The position numbers were made by a program, and so were the translations under genes. Source: Polynucleobacter sp. AP-Titi-500A-B4 (GTDB lineage: Bacteria > Pseudomonadota > Gammaproteobacteria > Burkholderiales > Burkholderiaceae). From it: DNA of 64,000 bases. The stretch covers positions 432,861-496,860 of the forward strand of contig NZ_CP061311.1 of the NCBI RefSeq assembly GCF_018688095.1. The letters are read 5' to 3'. This document shows positions 53,882-62,582 of the stretch, one piece after another (position 1 is the stretch's first letter; every line of letters starts with the position of its first letter). A model generated the notes under the pieces. It searched no databases and was not told the origin of the DNA. It saw only the letters and a program-made list of their open reading frames with translations.

Positions 53882-54946
53882 ATGAAATTTAAAAAGTCAT
53901 TGGTTGGAATCTTAGGGGCAACGATGCTTGCTGCAGCAAGCATCGGGAATGTGCAAGCACAAGCAAAGCCTGCTTTAACGGAGATTAAGGTGAGCTATCA
54001 GCCTGCTCTGTATTGGGCCTTGCCGTTCTTCGTCGCAACTGAAAAAAATTGGTGGGGAGAGTTGGGTCTTAAGCCAGAATTTAGTACCTTCCCTGCAGGT
54101 GTTCCTCAAATCGCAGCGTCTGCCTCCAAGTCTTGGGATGTGGGGGGTACGGGCTCGGTACCGGCCGTCTTAGGTTATGTCCGTTTCGGAATCAAAACGA
54201 TTGGCCTTAGTAACGATGAGTCTGCTGGAAATGCATTACTAGCTACCCCGAAAGCAGCAGAGGCATTTACGGCAAATCCACAGTCCTTAAAGGGACAAAC
54301 TATTGTTTTAACAGGCAACTCCACAGGCGACTATGCAGTTCAGTCTTGCCTTAAGAAATATGGTTTAACTAAAGCCGATGTCGTTATTAAAAACATGGGC
54401 CAGGGCGAAATTATTTCTGCAATGTCATCTGGGAATGCGGACTTTGGTGGTTTATGGGCGCCAAATATTTATACCCTAGAAGAAAAAGCTGGTGCCAAGG
54501 TTATTTGTAGCGGCAAAGATGGAGGAGCATTTGTACCTGGCGCTTTAATTGTTCGCGGTGATTATGCAAAGGAAAATCCACAGAACGTCGCTAAATTCTT
54601 AGCAATTTACTTGCGCGCATGGAAGTGGATGAATGCCAACAAACCCCAAGCCATTGCAATGATGAAGAAGTTTTATGAGCAAGGTGGTGTGACTATTTCT
54701 GAGGCCTCAATGAAGAAAGAGTTTGATACCCGTCCAAATTATGATTTAGCAACAGAGTTAAAGATTATGGATGGCTCTAAAGGCCCATCACAAGTTGATG
54801 GTTGGTTCAATGCGATTGCAGCCTTTATGCAATCAACTGGAGCAATTCAAACTATTCCGCCAGCAAACGAATACATCACTGATGAGTTCATGAAGATGGT
54901 GAATGCTGATAAGAAGTTGCGTGAGTTTGCAAATAACACGAAGTAG
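53882..54946 (+). CDS. ABC transporter substrate-binding protein, NMT1/SsuA-like
   Basis: 354 residues with a clear signal peptide (MKFKKSL, hydrophobic core, NVQAQA). Mature part: VSYQPALYWALPFFVATEKNWWGELGL, typical of SsuA/NrtA-like receptors, and WDVGGTGSVPAVLG for ligand binding. Preceded by AGGAGACGG ribosome site. With the two permeases and ATPase it makes an importer for a small sulfonate-like or other organic anion; the ligand is inferred from the following dehydrogenases. Confidence 0.88.
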   Translation: MKFKKSLVGILGATMLAAASIGNVQAQAKPALTEIKVSYQPALYWALPFFVATEKNWWGELGLKPEFSTFPAGVPQIAASASKSWDVGGTGSVPAVLGYVRFGIKTIGLSNDESAGNALLATPKAAEAFTANPQSLKGQTIVLTGNSTGDYAVQSCLKKYGLTKADVVIKNMGQGEIISAMSSGNADFGGLWAPNIYTLEEKAGAKVICSGKDGGAFVPGALIVRGDYAKENPQNVAKFLAIYLRAWKWMNANKPQAIAMMKKFYEQGGVTISEASMKKEFDTRPNYDLATELKIMDGSKGPSQVDGWFNAIAAFMQSTGAIQTIPPANEYITDEFMKMVNADKKLREFANNTK

Positions 54947-54997
54947 TTAACAAAGAAATCCAAAAAATGGGGGCAACCTCATTTTTTGGATTAAAGC

Positions 54998-55011
54998 TGT
55001 AAGCGCTTACA
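54998..55011. promoter_or_regulatory. Perfect LacI-family operator before the dehydrogenase genes
   Basis: TGTAAGCGCTTACA is a perfect 14-bp palindrome of the LacI/GalR type, 18 bp before the HpsN-like start. It shares the core AAGCGCTTACA with the operator at 51461-51474, so one regulator probably controls both transcription units. Confidence 0.8.
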
Positions 55012-55028
55012 AAGATAGGGTTAGAAAC

Positions 55029-56342
55029 ATGTCAATAAATTATTTGAAGAAGGCGGCTAAAACTCCAGAAACTGAGACATCGACAGCTCAACAAGTGGTC
55101 ACTGAAATGCTGGCCAACATTGAGCGAAATGGTGAATCAGCCGTAAAGGAATATGCCGTAAAGCTTGATAAATGGTCTGGTGATATCGTGATGTCAGAGT
55201 CTGCGATCAATAAAATTCTAGCGGATGTGCCTGATTCGGTAAAAAGAGATATCGATTTCGCTGTCAAACAAGTATTTGACTTTGCTCTAGCCCAGAAAAA
55301 AAGTATTAGTGATTTTTCAACGACATTGCATCCAGGTGTCACAGCAGGTCAAAAGGTGTTACCGGTAAATGTGGTGGGATGTTATGCGCCGTCTGGAAGA
55401 TATGCACATATTGCTTCAGCATATATGACTGTGGCAACTGCAAAAGCTGCCGGCGTCAAAAATATTATTGCTTGTTCTAGTCCATTTCGTGGTGGTGGCA
55501 TTCATCCATATGTGCTTTATGCCTTTAAGGCAGCTGGTGCAGATGTCATCATGACTCTTGGCGGGGTGCAGGCGATTGCATCCATGGCCTATGGTCTCTT
55601 TACAGGGAAGCCAGCAGACGTTGTGGTTGGGCCTGGCAATAAATTTGTTGCGGAGGCAAAGCGTTCATTATTTGGCAAAGTTGGAATAGATGTTTTTGCC
55701 GGTCCATCAGAGATTGCGGTAATTGCAGATGAATCTGCAGATCCTAAAATCGTTGCCAGCGACCTAGTAGGGCAGGCTGAACATGGACATGAATCCCCGG
55801 CTTGGTTATTTACAACATCTGAGAAATTGGCTAAAGAGGTGATGGAGCTGGTTCCTCAGATGATTGATGTATTGCCACCAACGGCTAAAGATGCAGCAGC
55901 TTGTGCCTGGCGTGATTACGGAGAAGTCATTGTATGCAGCACTCGAGAAGAGCTTGCTAAGGTTTCTGATCAATACGCTAGCGAGCATCTTGAGGTTCAT
56001 GCAACAGATTTGGATTGGTGGCTAAGTAATCTAACTTGTTACGGATCCTTGTTTTTGGGTGAGGAAACCACTGTTGCTTTTGGCGACAAGACTAGCGGAC
56101 CAAACCATGTATTGCCAACTAAAGGAGCCGCTAGATATTCGGGTGGATTATCAGTTCATAAATTTATGAAAACCTTAACTTGGCAGAAGATGACGCGTGA
56201 AGGCAGTAAAGAGATGGCATTGGTAACTGCAAGAATTAGTCGCCTCGAGGGAATGGAAGCGCATGCCCGTACTGCTGATGATCGTCTTGAAAAATACTTT
56301 CCCAATGAAACATTTGATCTTGGAAGCCCTGTTGAAGTATGA
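55029..56342 (+). CDS. HisD-family dehydrogenase, HpsN-like (probable sulfopropanediol 3-dehydrogenase)
   Basis: 437 residues of the zinc, NAD-dependent histidinol dehydrogenase fold. Zinc ligands Q249, H252, D353 and H412 and the catalytic E319-H320 are all visible. The gene is not in a his operon. It opens NYLKKAAKTPETET and contains QKVLPVNVVGCYAPSGRYAH, like the HpsN enzymes that oxidise (R)-2,3-dihydroxypropane-1-sulfonate to sulfolactate in two NAD steps (from memory of the Cupriavidus system). The companions SDR and ADH genes and the sulfonate-type ABC importer fit this. Histidine synthesis is a less likely role; another polyol substrate remains possible. Confidence 0.8.
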   Translation: MSINYLKKAAKTPETETSTAQQVVTEMLANIERNGESAVKEYAVKLDKWSGDIVMSESAINKILADVPDSVKRDIDFAVKQVFDFALAQKKSISDFSTTLHPGVTAGQKVLPVNVVGCYAPSGRYAHIASAYMTVATAKAAGVKNIIACSSPFRGGGIHPYVLYAFKAAGADVIMTLGGVQAIASMAYGLFTGKPADVVVGPGNKFVAEAKRSLFGKVGIDVFAGPSEIAVIADESADPKIVASDLVGQAEHGHESPAWLFTTSEKLAKEVMELVPQMIDVLPPTAKDAAACAWRDYGEVIVCSTREELAKVSDQYASEHLEVHATDLDWWLSNLTCYGSLFLGEETTVAFGDKTSGPNHVLPTKGAARYSGGLSVHKFMKTLTWQKMTREGSKEMALVTARISRLEGMEAHARTADDRLEKYFPNETFDLGSPVEV

Positions 56343-57112
56343 GTTCATTAGCGAATCAACTTTTTAATCTGCAGGGTAAAACTGCTCTGATCACTGGTGG
56401 TAGCAGCGGATTAGGAGAGGCAATTGCTATGGCCTTAGGTTTGTCTGGCGCCGAAGTGATTATTGCCGCTCGCAGAGAGGGACCTTTAAAGCAAGCCGAA
56501 GAGCGAATGAGAGAGCAGGGAGTCAATGTCTCCTCTTATGTTGCTAATTTAAGTGATTTAGAGGTTGCCAAGGATCTTTCAACTCGAGTCTTAGGTAAAA
56601 CTGGCAAGGTGGACATCTTAGTTAATGCTGCAGGTATTAATTTACGAGAACCCTTCGGCGAGGTTTCTCCTCAGAGCTGGCAAGAACAATTAAATGTTCA
56701 GTTAGCAGCGCCGTTTTTTATGACACAAGCGCTTGCTCCCCAAATGAAGTCTCGGAACTGGGGAAGAGTGATCAATATTGCTTCGTTACAAAGTTATCGG
56801 GCATTTGCAAATAGCGCTCCTTATGGTGCAGCCAAAGGCGGTATTTTGCAGTTAACCAGGGCAATAGCTCAAGAGTGGTCAAAATTTGGGATTACTTGTA
56901 ATGCAATTGGCCCAGGATTTTTTCCAACAGCACTGACTGCACCAGTATTTAATAATCCTGACTTAGTCAAAATGCACTCAGAAAAAACAGCTATTGGTCG
57001 CAACGGAGAATTGAGTGATATTTATGGTCTGGCGATCTTTTTGGCTAGCGATGCCTCTGCATACATTACTGGACAGACCATCATGTTGGATGGTGGTTAT
57101 ACCGCTACATAA
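56339..57112 (+). CDS. Short-chain dehydrogenase/reductase
   Basis: 257 residues, classical SDR: TGGSSGLGEAIA cofactor loop, NAAG, catalytic Ser in NIASLQSY, Tyr/Lys in YGAAKGG, and C-terminal ITGQTIMLDGGY. Similar to gluconate 5-dehydrogenase types that oxidise secondary alcohols. ATG overlaps the HpsN-like stop by four bases. Within a DHPS route it could interconvert the enantiomers through a 2-keto intermediate (inference). Confidence 0.88.
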   Translation: MSSLANQLFNLQGKTALITGGSSGLGEAIAMALGLSGAEVIIAARREGPLKQAEERMREQGVNVSSYVANLSDLEVAKDLSTRVLGKTGKVDILVNAAGINLREPFGEVSPQSWQEQLNVQLAAPFFMTQALAPQMKSRNWGRVINIASLQSYRAFANSAPYGAAKGGILQLTRAIAQEWSKFGITCNAIGPGFFPTALTAPVFNNPDLVKMHSEKTAIGRNGELSDIYGLAIFLASDASAYITGQTIMLDGGYTAT

Positions 57113-57123
57113 GGAACGAGATA

Positions 57124-58128
57124 ATGAAAGCCTTGGTTTATACCCAGCCCAATGAAATGCAAATTATGGAACGTCCATACCCTTCTTTAGATGAGGGTGA
57201 GGTGGTTCTCAAAATCGAGTCTGTTGGAATCTGCGGAAGTGATATGCATGCATTTCATGGTCATGACCCAAGAAGAAAGCCGGGCCTAGTTTTAGGGCAT
57301 GAATTTGCTGGCACGGTTGAGGAGATGAGCTCTCCATTGTTTTCAAAGGGTCAAAGAGTTACCGGGAACCCTTTAATTACATGTGGCAATTGTGAATATT
57401 GCTTGCAAGGCCGAAATAATTTGTGTGCTAATCGTACGATGGTTGGGATGACAAGACCGGGCGCCTTTGCGGAGTATATGAGTATTCCCGCTAGTTCACT
57501 TATTGCTATTCCAGAGAGCTTAAGTTTAGATGCGGCTGCGTTAACCGAGCCTGCTGCCACAGCCGTCCATGCCATTAACTTATCAATGCGCGCACTTCAA
57601 AGACCGATTCAAGAGTGCCGTGTTTTGATATTGGGTGGAGGTGCAATCGGAATGTTATCAGCGTTACTCTTGAAGCATTACGGTGTGGATGACTTGACGG
57701 TTGCTGAAGTGAATCCCTTGCGTAGAAAAGCGATAGAAAAATACGTAGACTGTAAGACAATCAACCCGATTGATAAAAAGATTTCAGAAAATGCTTATGA
57801 GTTTGTGATGGATTGTGTCGGCGCTGTAGTAACCCGAAACTCGGCTTTAAGTGCAGTTAAACCTGGCGGAGTAATGATGCATGTTGGCCTACAGGATTGG
57901 GCTAGCGAAATTGACATGAGAAAGCTTACGCTTGCTGAGATTACCCTGCTGGGCACCTATACCTATTCGACGGTAGATCTACAAGCCACTGTAAATTTGC
58001 TTGCACGCAATGCCTTTGGTGACCTTGTATGGGTTGAAAAGAGATCGCTGGAAGAAGGTCCTCAGGCATTCAGCGACTTGCATGCAGGAAAGACTGCTGC
58101 AGCTAAAGTTTTATTAAAACCGTTTTAA
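57124..58128 (+). CDS. Zinc-dependent medium-chain alcohol dehydrogenase
   Basis: 334 residues, sorbitol/threonine dehydrogenase type. Catalytic zinc Cys in GICGSDMHAFHGHD, GHEFAG motif, structural-zinc four cysteines CGNCEYCLQGRNNLC, and Rossmann ILGGGAIGML. Oxidises a polyol-like secondary alcohol. Neighbouring SDR suggests the two form the pair of 2-dehydrogenases seen in DHPS clusters (HpsO/P-like by context only). Confidence 0.88.
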   Translation: MKALVYTQPNEMQIMERPYPSLDEGEVVLKIESVGICGSDMHAFHGHDPRRKPGLVLGHEFAGTVEEMSSPLFSKGQRVTGNPLITCGNCEYCLQGRNNLCANRTMVGMTRPGAFAEYMSIPASSLIAIPESLSLDAAALTEPAATAVHAINLSMRALQRPIQECRVLILGGGAIGMLSALLLKHYGVDDLTVAEVNPLRRKAIEKYVDCKTINPIDKKISENAYEFVMDCVGAVVTRNSALSAVKPGGVMMHVGLQDWASEIDMRKLTLAEITLLGTYTYSTVDLQATVNLLARNAFGDLVWVEKRSLEEGPQAFSDLHAGKTAAAKVLLKPF

Positions 58129-58149
58129 TCTATCTCGGGATGCTGAGCT

Positions 58150-59298
58150 ATGCAATTTGACTTTTACTCAACCCATTCAATATTGGTGGCGCGAGGTAGT
58201 TCAGTCAATCTTGCACGCAAGATTCAGGAGCGAGGCGGCAAATCGGTATTGATTGTTACTGATCCTGGAGTGTTGGCTGCAGGCTTGCTAAATAGAGCAT
58301 TAGCTCAATTTAAAGAGCTGCAGCTATCAGTTCAAATCTTCTCAGATGTTGAAGCTGACCCACCAATCCCGGTAATCAATCAGGCAGTGCTGGCGGCTCA
58401 AGAATGTCATGCTGACTATATCGTTGGGTTTGGGGGTGGTAGCTCAATGGATGTTGCCAAGTTGGTTGCACTCCTATCGTCTGGAAAAGAAAGATTGGAA
58501 GATATCTATGGGATTGGCATGGCGAAAGGCCCAAGATTGCCTCTCATCTTAGTGCCGACTACCGCAGGTACTGGCTCAGAGGTGACTCAAAGTTCTGTTG
58601 TTACGGTCAGTGAGAGCGAGAAAAAGGGTGTGCTTTCACCACATCTTTTGCCAGACATGGCAATACTCGATGCAGAATTAACTCTCGGCCTGCCATCACA
58701 TGTAACCGCCGCAACTGGAATAGATGCAATGGTTCATGCAATTGAAGCTTTCACTACTAAGCGCTTGAAGAACCCAATGTCGGACTGCGTTGCTAAAGAG
58801 TCTTTGAGATTATTGGCTGGTAACCTTCACCAAGCAGTCAATTTTGGAAACGATATTGTTGCTCGTGAAAATATGTTACTTGGTGCTTGTTTAGCCGGTA
58901 TGGCATTTACGAATGCACCGGTTGCTGGAGTGCATGCCTTAGCCTATCCAATTGGAGCAAGATTCCATGTGCCTCACGGTTTATCTAACTCATTAATGCT
59001 GGCACCGGTAATACGATTTAATATTGATGTTGCTCACTCGATGTATGCAGAGCTTGGTCAAATCATAAAGCCTGGGCTAAAAGGTTCAAGTATTGAGCAG
59101 GCCTCCCAGTTGGCCGATTATCTCGGTAGCCTTGCTGGTGAGTTGGGATTGCCGCAAAAGTTGCTTGAGGTAGGAATTACAGAACGTGATATTGATCAGC
59201 TAGCACAAGATGCGATGCTACAAACTCGATTGCTGATGAATAGTCCCAGAGAAATTACTCTGAAAGATGCTGCGACGCTATATCGTGAAGCCCTATAG
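58150..59298 (+). CDS. Iron-containing alcohol dehydrogenase
   Basis: 382 residues, Fe-ADH family: NAD loop GFGGGSSMDVAKL, VPTTAGTGSEVTQSS, and the metal site Asp/His residues around TGIDAMVHAIEAF and HALAYPIGARFHVPHGLSN. Related enzymes reduce or oxidise short aldehydes, including sulfoacetaldehyde reductases. Ends six bases inside the convergent LysR gene. Its exact step is unknown. Confidence 0.88.
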   Translation: MQFDFYSTHSILVARGSSVNLARKIQERGGKSVLIVTDPGVLAAGLLNRALAQFKELQLSVQIFSDVEADPPIPVINQAVLAAQECHADYIVGFGGGSSMDVAKLVALLSSGKERLEDIYGIGMAKGPRLPLILVPTTAGTGSEVTQSSVVTVSESEKKGVLSPHLLPDMAILDAELTLGLPSHVTAATGIDAMVHAIEAFTTKRLKNPMSDCVAKESLRLLAGNLHQAVNFGNDIVARENMLLGACLAGMAFTNAPVAGVHALAYPIGARFHVPHGLSNSLMLAPVIRFNIDVAHSMYAELGQIIKPGLKGSSIEQASQLADYLGSLAGELGLPQKLLEVGITERDIDQLAQDAMLQTRLLMNSPREITLKDAATLYREAL

Positions 59299-60174
59299 GC
59301 TAGATAAGAAATGCTGCTTGATAGCTAGCGTGATGTTCTGTCTCCCGTGCTTCTTACGCTCTAGAAGTCCAACCTTACGATAGATTGTTTTTCCAGGTAG
59401 ATCCTGAATGTTGAGCTGTCGATCATTCCCCCAGGAGATGTTTGCTAACTTTGGAACGATCGAATAGCCAAGCCCTTGGCGCACTAGTTCAATAATAGCC
59501 TCGACAGAATTGAGCTCCATACCTTCTTCTATAGAAAGTTTATTAGCCTTAATGGTTTGGTCAACTAGATGGCCCGTCCAAGTATTGCGCTCAAAGCGAA
59601 TGAAGGGCAGTTTGGAATCTGCGTACGACACGTTTGATTTTCGTTTTGATGCAGTTGCTGGACTGATCAAGATCATGGGCTCTTTGTATAGCTCAGTCCA
59701 TTGTACGTTTTGGGGTAATGCATATGGGGACTCAGTGACAATTGCTGCATCGAGGCTACCTTCTAAAACTTGATCAAGGAAATCACTTGATAAGCCGGCA
59801 ATCAATTTCACTTCAAGACTGGGAAAGCTTTGCTTTAATTCATTTAAAGTTTTTCCAAACGCACCCATGAGAGTAGATACCAGCGCACCTAAAACAATCG
59901 TTCCGCTAAGATCGGATTTAAGATCTGAGCCAAGGGCCTCGTAGCGAGCGACAATTTCTTGTATCGGTTCGATTAGCGATCTTCCATGCGTATTTAAGGT
60001 GAGGGAGCGCTTCGTCCGATCAAATAGCTCTAGACCAATTTCTTTTTCCAGTTGTTGTAATTGCTGTCCAGCCGCCGCTGCGGTGAGGCCAATTTCTCGG
60101 GCTGCAGCTGCCACACTCTTGTGGCGGGTAATCGCCAAGAAGTTTTTTAGGGTTTTAATGCTAGACATGGGCAT
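59293..60174 (-). CDS. LysR family transcriptional regulator
   Basis: 293 residues: N-terminal HTH (FLAITRHKSVAAAAREIGLT, then LQQLEKEIGLELFDRTKRSL) and a LysR effector domain. It is divergent from the sdhB-like gene across a 76-bp gap with a perfect inverted repeat, so it most likely controls that operon. ATG at 60168 is an alternative start. The stop side overlaps the Fe-ADH gene by six bases. Confidence 0.9.
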   Translation of the reverse strand: MPMSSIKTLKNFLAITRHKSVAAAAREIGLTAAAAGQQLQQLEKEIGLELFDRTKRSLTLNTHGRSLIEPIQEIVARYEALGSDLKSDLSGTIVLGALVSTLMGAFGKTLNELKQSFPSLEVKLIAGLSSDFLDQVLEGSLDAAIVTESPYALPQNVQWTELYKEPMILISPATASKRKSNVSYADSKLPFIRFERNTWTGHLVDQTIKANKLSIEEGMELNSVEAIIELVRQGLGYSIVPKLANISWGNDRQLNIQDLPGKTIYRKVGLLERKKHGRQNITLAIKQHFLSSL

Positions 60175-60186
60175 TATTATAAATAA

Positions 60187-60205
60187 TTTCTTTATCTCAA
60201 AGAAA
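60187..60205. promoter_or_regulatory. LysR-type binding site candidate
   Basis: TTTCTTT-N5-AAAGAAA, a perfect inverted repeat containing the T-N11-A layout of LysR sites, 13 bp upstream of the LysR start and 45 bp upstream of the sdhB-like start. Confidence 0.55.
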
Positions 60206-60250
60206 AATTAATTCGATTTATTTTTTACTATCCATCAATATAATGAGGGC

Positions 60251-60982
60251 ATGTCAAATACAGATCTGAAAGTAAGGGTATGGCGCGGCTCCCAAGAAGG
60301 GGGGTTTGTTGAATACTTGGTGCCACGCAACCCCAATCAAACAGTTTTGGATGTCGTTACCTACATCCAGAGAAAGCTTGACCCCACCTTGAGTTACCGC
60401 TTTGCTTGCAGAGTGGGTATGTGCGGATCTTGTGCCATGACAGTTAATGGCGTAGCTCGCTGGACTTGTCGTACTCACGTATCTCAGATTCTTCAGGGAG
60501 ACTCATTAGAGATAGCCCCATTAAATAACTTGCCGGTCATTAAAGATCTCGCAACAGATATGCGAGAGTTTTTTAATAAATGGAAGGGCGCAGTCGGATT
60601 TTTTAAAGGCAATCAAACGCGTCATGATGACTTTGCAAAAGTTGAGCCAGATTCTGAAGAGCGTCAATTAGCCAATGCTGGGATTGAGTGTATCGGCTGT
60701 GGTGTTTGCTATGCCTCCTGTGAGGTAGTTGAGTCAAGACCTAATTATCTTGGACCTGCTGCACTCAATCGCGCTTGGACATTAACGAATGATGTGAGAG
60801 ATGTTCAGCAGTTAGATCGTATGCGTGCCGTAGCAGGTGATGCTGGTTGTCACGCATGCCATACACAAGGCTCTTGTACTGAGCGTTGCCCCAAGGCTAT
60901 TGAGCCTACTGCCAGTATTGCTGGTTTAAAAAAGTTAGTTGCTAGGGCTGCCGTACGTGGAAGTAAGTGGGGCAAGCTATGA
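60251..60982 (+). CDS. Succinate dehydrogenase/fumarate reductase iron-sulfur subunit
   Basis: 243 residues. N-terminal 2Fe-2S ferredoxin domain with CRVGMCGSC and a later Cys, then a helical domain with 4Fe-4S ligands CIGCGVCYASC and 3Fe-4S ligands CHACHTQGSCTERCPKAIEP. Passes electrons between the flavoprotein (63191 onward) and the membrane anchors. Sequence is unlike the ordinary SdhB, so this is a second, fumarate-reductase-like complex. Confidence 0.9.
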   Translation: MSNTDLKVRVWRGSQEGGFVEYLVPRNPNQTVLDVVTYIQRKLDPTLSYRFACRVGMCGSCAMTVNGVARWTCRTHVSQILQGDSLEIAPLNNLPVIKDLATDMREFFNKWKGAVGFFKGNQTRHDDFAKVEPDSEERQLANAGIECIGCGVCYASCEVVESRPNYLGPAALNRAWTLTNDVRDVQQLDRMRAVAGDAGCHACHTQGSCTERCPKAIEPTASIAGLKKLVARAAVRGSKWGKL

Positions 60983-61329
60983 GCACTGGCGTATTGCAAG
61001 CAAAGCTTTGGTATGCGCAAAGAATTAGCGCTATGGTACTTGGGATTTGTGTTGCGATTCATTTGCTCATTATTTTTTACGCTATCAGAGGTGGTTTAAG
61101 TGCGCAAGAGATTTTAGGCCGCACCCAGGGCAATGTGCTGTTTGCTATTTTTTATGAAATTTTTGTACTAGCGTGTTTTGTACACGCGCCAATCGGTGTA
61201 GCGAATATCTTGCAAGAGACTTTCCCAAAGAGTGAATTGGCTAAACCTCTAGCTTGGATGCTGGCACTGCTGATTTTGGTTCTTGGCACTGCTGCAGTTG
61301 TTGGTGTTTTTACAGGAGGTCAAATATGA
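60979..61329 (+). CDS. Membrane anchor subunit, FrdC/SdhC-like
   Basis: 116 residues, three membrane helices (about 16-37, 52-72 and 91-112), with His residues in RISAMVLGICVAIHLLI and VHAPIGVANI that may ligate heme. ATG overlaps the sdhB-like stop (ATGA); the longer GTG frame from 60967 is not needed. Confidence 0.82.
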   Translation: MSTGVLQAKLWYAQRISAMVLGICVAIHLLIIFYAIRGGLSAQEILGRTQGNVLFAIFYEIFVLACFVHAPIGVANILQETFPKSELAKPLAWMLALLILVLGTAAVVGVFTGGQI

Positions 61330-61685
61330 GCTCCAGACCAAAGTTAGATTACCGTGCAAAAAGCCACTTATCTTATTTTGCATATGCGTGCCATCGCTTT
61401 TCTGGCTTGCTGTTGGCATGTTTTATACCCCTGCACTTTCTGATGCTGTCTCAGTCTTTACGAGGAGCCGAGGGCTTTGAGAAATCCTTAGCTTTAACTG
61501 ACTTTTGGGCATTTAAGTTTGGTGAGTGGGCCTTGGTTATTTTGCTGGCAGTTCATTTGGCAGGCGGAATACGTCTGTTGATGATCGAGTTTGGGCCATG
61601 GAAGGGCTTACGCAAGGGCTGGATTCAAGTTTCCATCCTGTTCGCGATTGTGTGCGGACTTTTATTTCTATATTTCGCTAATTGA
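61326..61685 (+). CDS. Membrane anchor subunit, SdhD/cytochrome b-like
   Basis: 119 residues, three helices, with heme-ligand-type His in YACHRFSGLLLACFIPLHFLML-like region and VHLAGGIRLL. AGGAGGT, a perfect ribosome site, stands five bases upstream of ATG 61326; the longer frame from 61254 overlaps the previous gene by 76 bp and is rejected. Confidence 0.82.
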   Translation: MSSRPKLDYRAKSHLSYFAYACHRFSGLLLACFIPLHFLMLSQSLRGAEGFEKSLALTDFWAFKFGEWALVILLAVHLAGGIRLLMIEFGPWKGLRKGWIQVSILFAIVCGLLFLYFAN

Positions 61686-61695
61686 TTAGGTTGAT

Positions 61696-62571
61696 ATGCA
61701 ATTACAAATGAATTTAGTGGAAGAGGCCTGCAAAGAGCTCTACATTAGGGCCCTCAAGGTTTTGCCTGATGATATTAAGGCTGGTATTGATAAGCTAGAT
61801 AAAGCGGAGACAGATTCACGTGCTCAAGTAGTTTTGAAGACTATGATTACTAATATCTCGGTAGCAGAGCGTGAAGATAATCTCCTTTGCCAAGATACAG
61901 GTCTGCCGATCTATAACGTAAAGATTGGCAGCAATGTGCAATTTGATGGCATGGCCTTAAAGGCGGCGATTCGTAAAGGATGTGAGCGCGCCACTAAAGA
62001 GTATCCACTCAGATCTTCGGTGGTGCATCCAATTACTCGCAAAAATAATCACACCTCTTGTGGCATTGATATGCCAGCTATACATATTGATTTTTTTGAT
62101 AAATCAGAATCAGTTGAGATTGAAATGGTGCCAAAGGGTAGCGGTTCAGAAAATAATTCTTTTTTAAAAATGGCAATACCTGCAGATGGTATTAATGGGG
62201 TTAAAGCGTTTGTGATTGAAAGTGTTGTTTCTGCTGGCGGGAAGACTTGCCCGCCAACGATTGTCGGTGTTGGGATTGGTGGCACCTCAGATCAATGTGT
62301 TGCTATGGCAAAACGTGCAGCAACCCGTGAATTAGGCAGTGTATGTAGTGATGAAGAGGGTGCTAAGTTAGAGAAAGAGCTCAGCGCCGCCGTTAATCAG
62401 CTTGGCATTGGTCCACAAGGACTCGGTGGTGACGGAACTGCTTTTGCGGTTCAAGTTGAGCTAGCTCATACCCACATTACTTTGAATCCCGTTGCAGTCA
62501 ATATGCAATGCCATTCCGCTCGTAGAGCACGTGCAACCTTTACGCCTTCTGGCGTGACCTACGGATTCTAG
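61696..62571 (+). CDS. Class I fumarase/tartrate dehydratase alpha subunit
   Basis: 291 residues with Fe-S ligand cysteines in LLCQDTGLPIYNV, HTSCGIDMPA and AGGKTCPPTIVG-type positions. Oxygen-sensitive 4Fe-4S hydro-lyase hydrating fumarate to malate, or dehydrating L-tartrate to oxaloacetate. Neighbouring fumarate reductase-like subunits favour fumarate. The beta chain follows 11 bp later. Confidence 0.88.
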   Translation: MQLQMNLVEEACKELYIRALKVLPDDIKAGIDKLDKAETDSRAQVVLKTMITNISVAEREDNLLCQDTGLPIYNVKIGSNVQFDGMALKAAIRKGCERATKEYPLRSSVVHPITRKNNHTSCGIDMPAIHIDFFDKSESVEIEMVPKGSGSENNSFLKMAIPADGINGVKAFVIESVVSAGGKTCPPTIVGVGIGGTSDQCVAMAKRAATRELGSVCSDEEGAKLEKELSAAVNQLGIGPQGLGGDGTAFAVQVELAHTHITLNPVAVNMQCHSARRARATFTPSGVTYGF

Positions 62572-62582
62572 GAAGGCGACTG

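Noticed and set aside
55029..56342. Histidine biosynthesis role for the HisD-family protein
   Set aside because: No his genes nearby and the neighbours are a sulfonate-type importer and polyol dehydrogenases; not excluded by catalytic residues, which are shared.
61254..61325. N-terminal extension of the SdhD-like anchor
   Set aside because: It overlaps the preceding anchor gene and a perfect AGGAGGT stands before ATG 61326.
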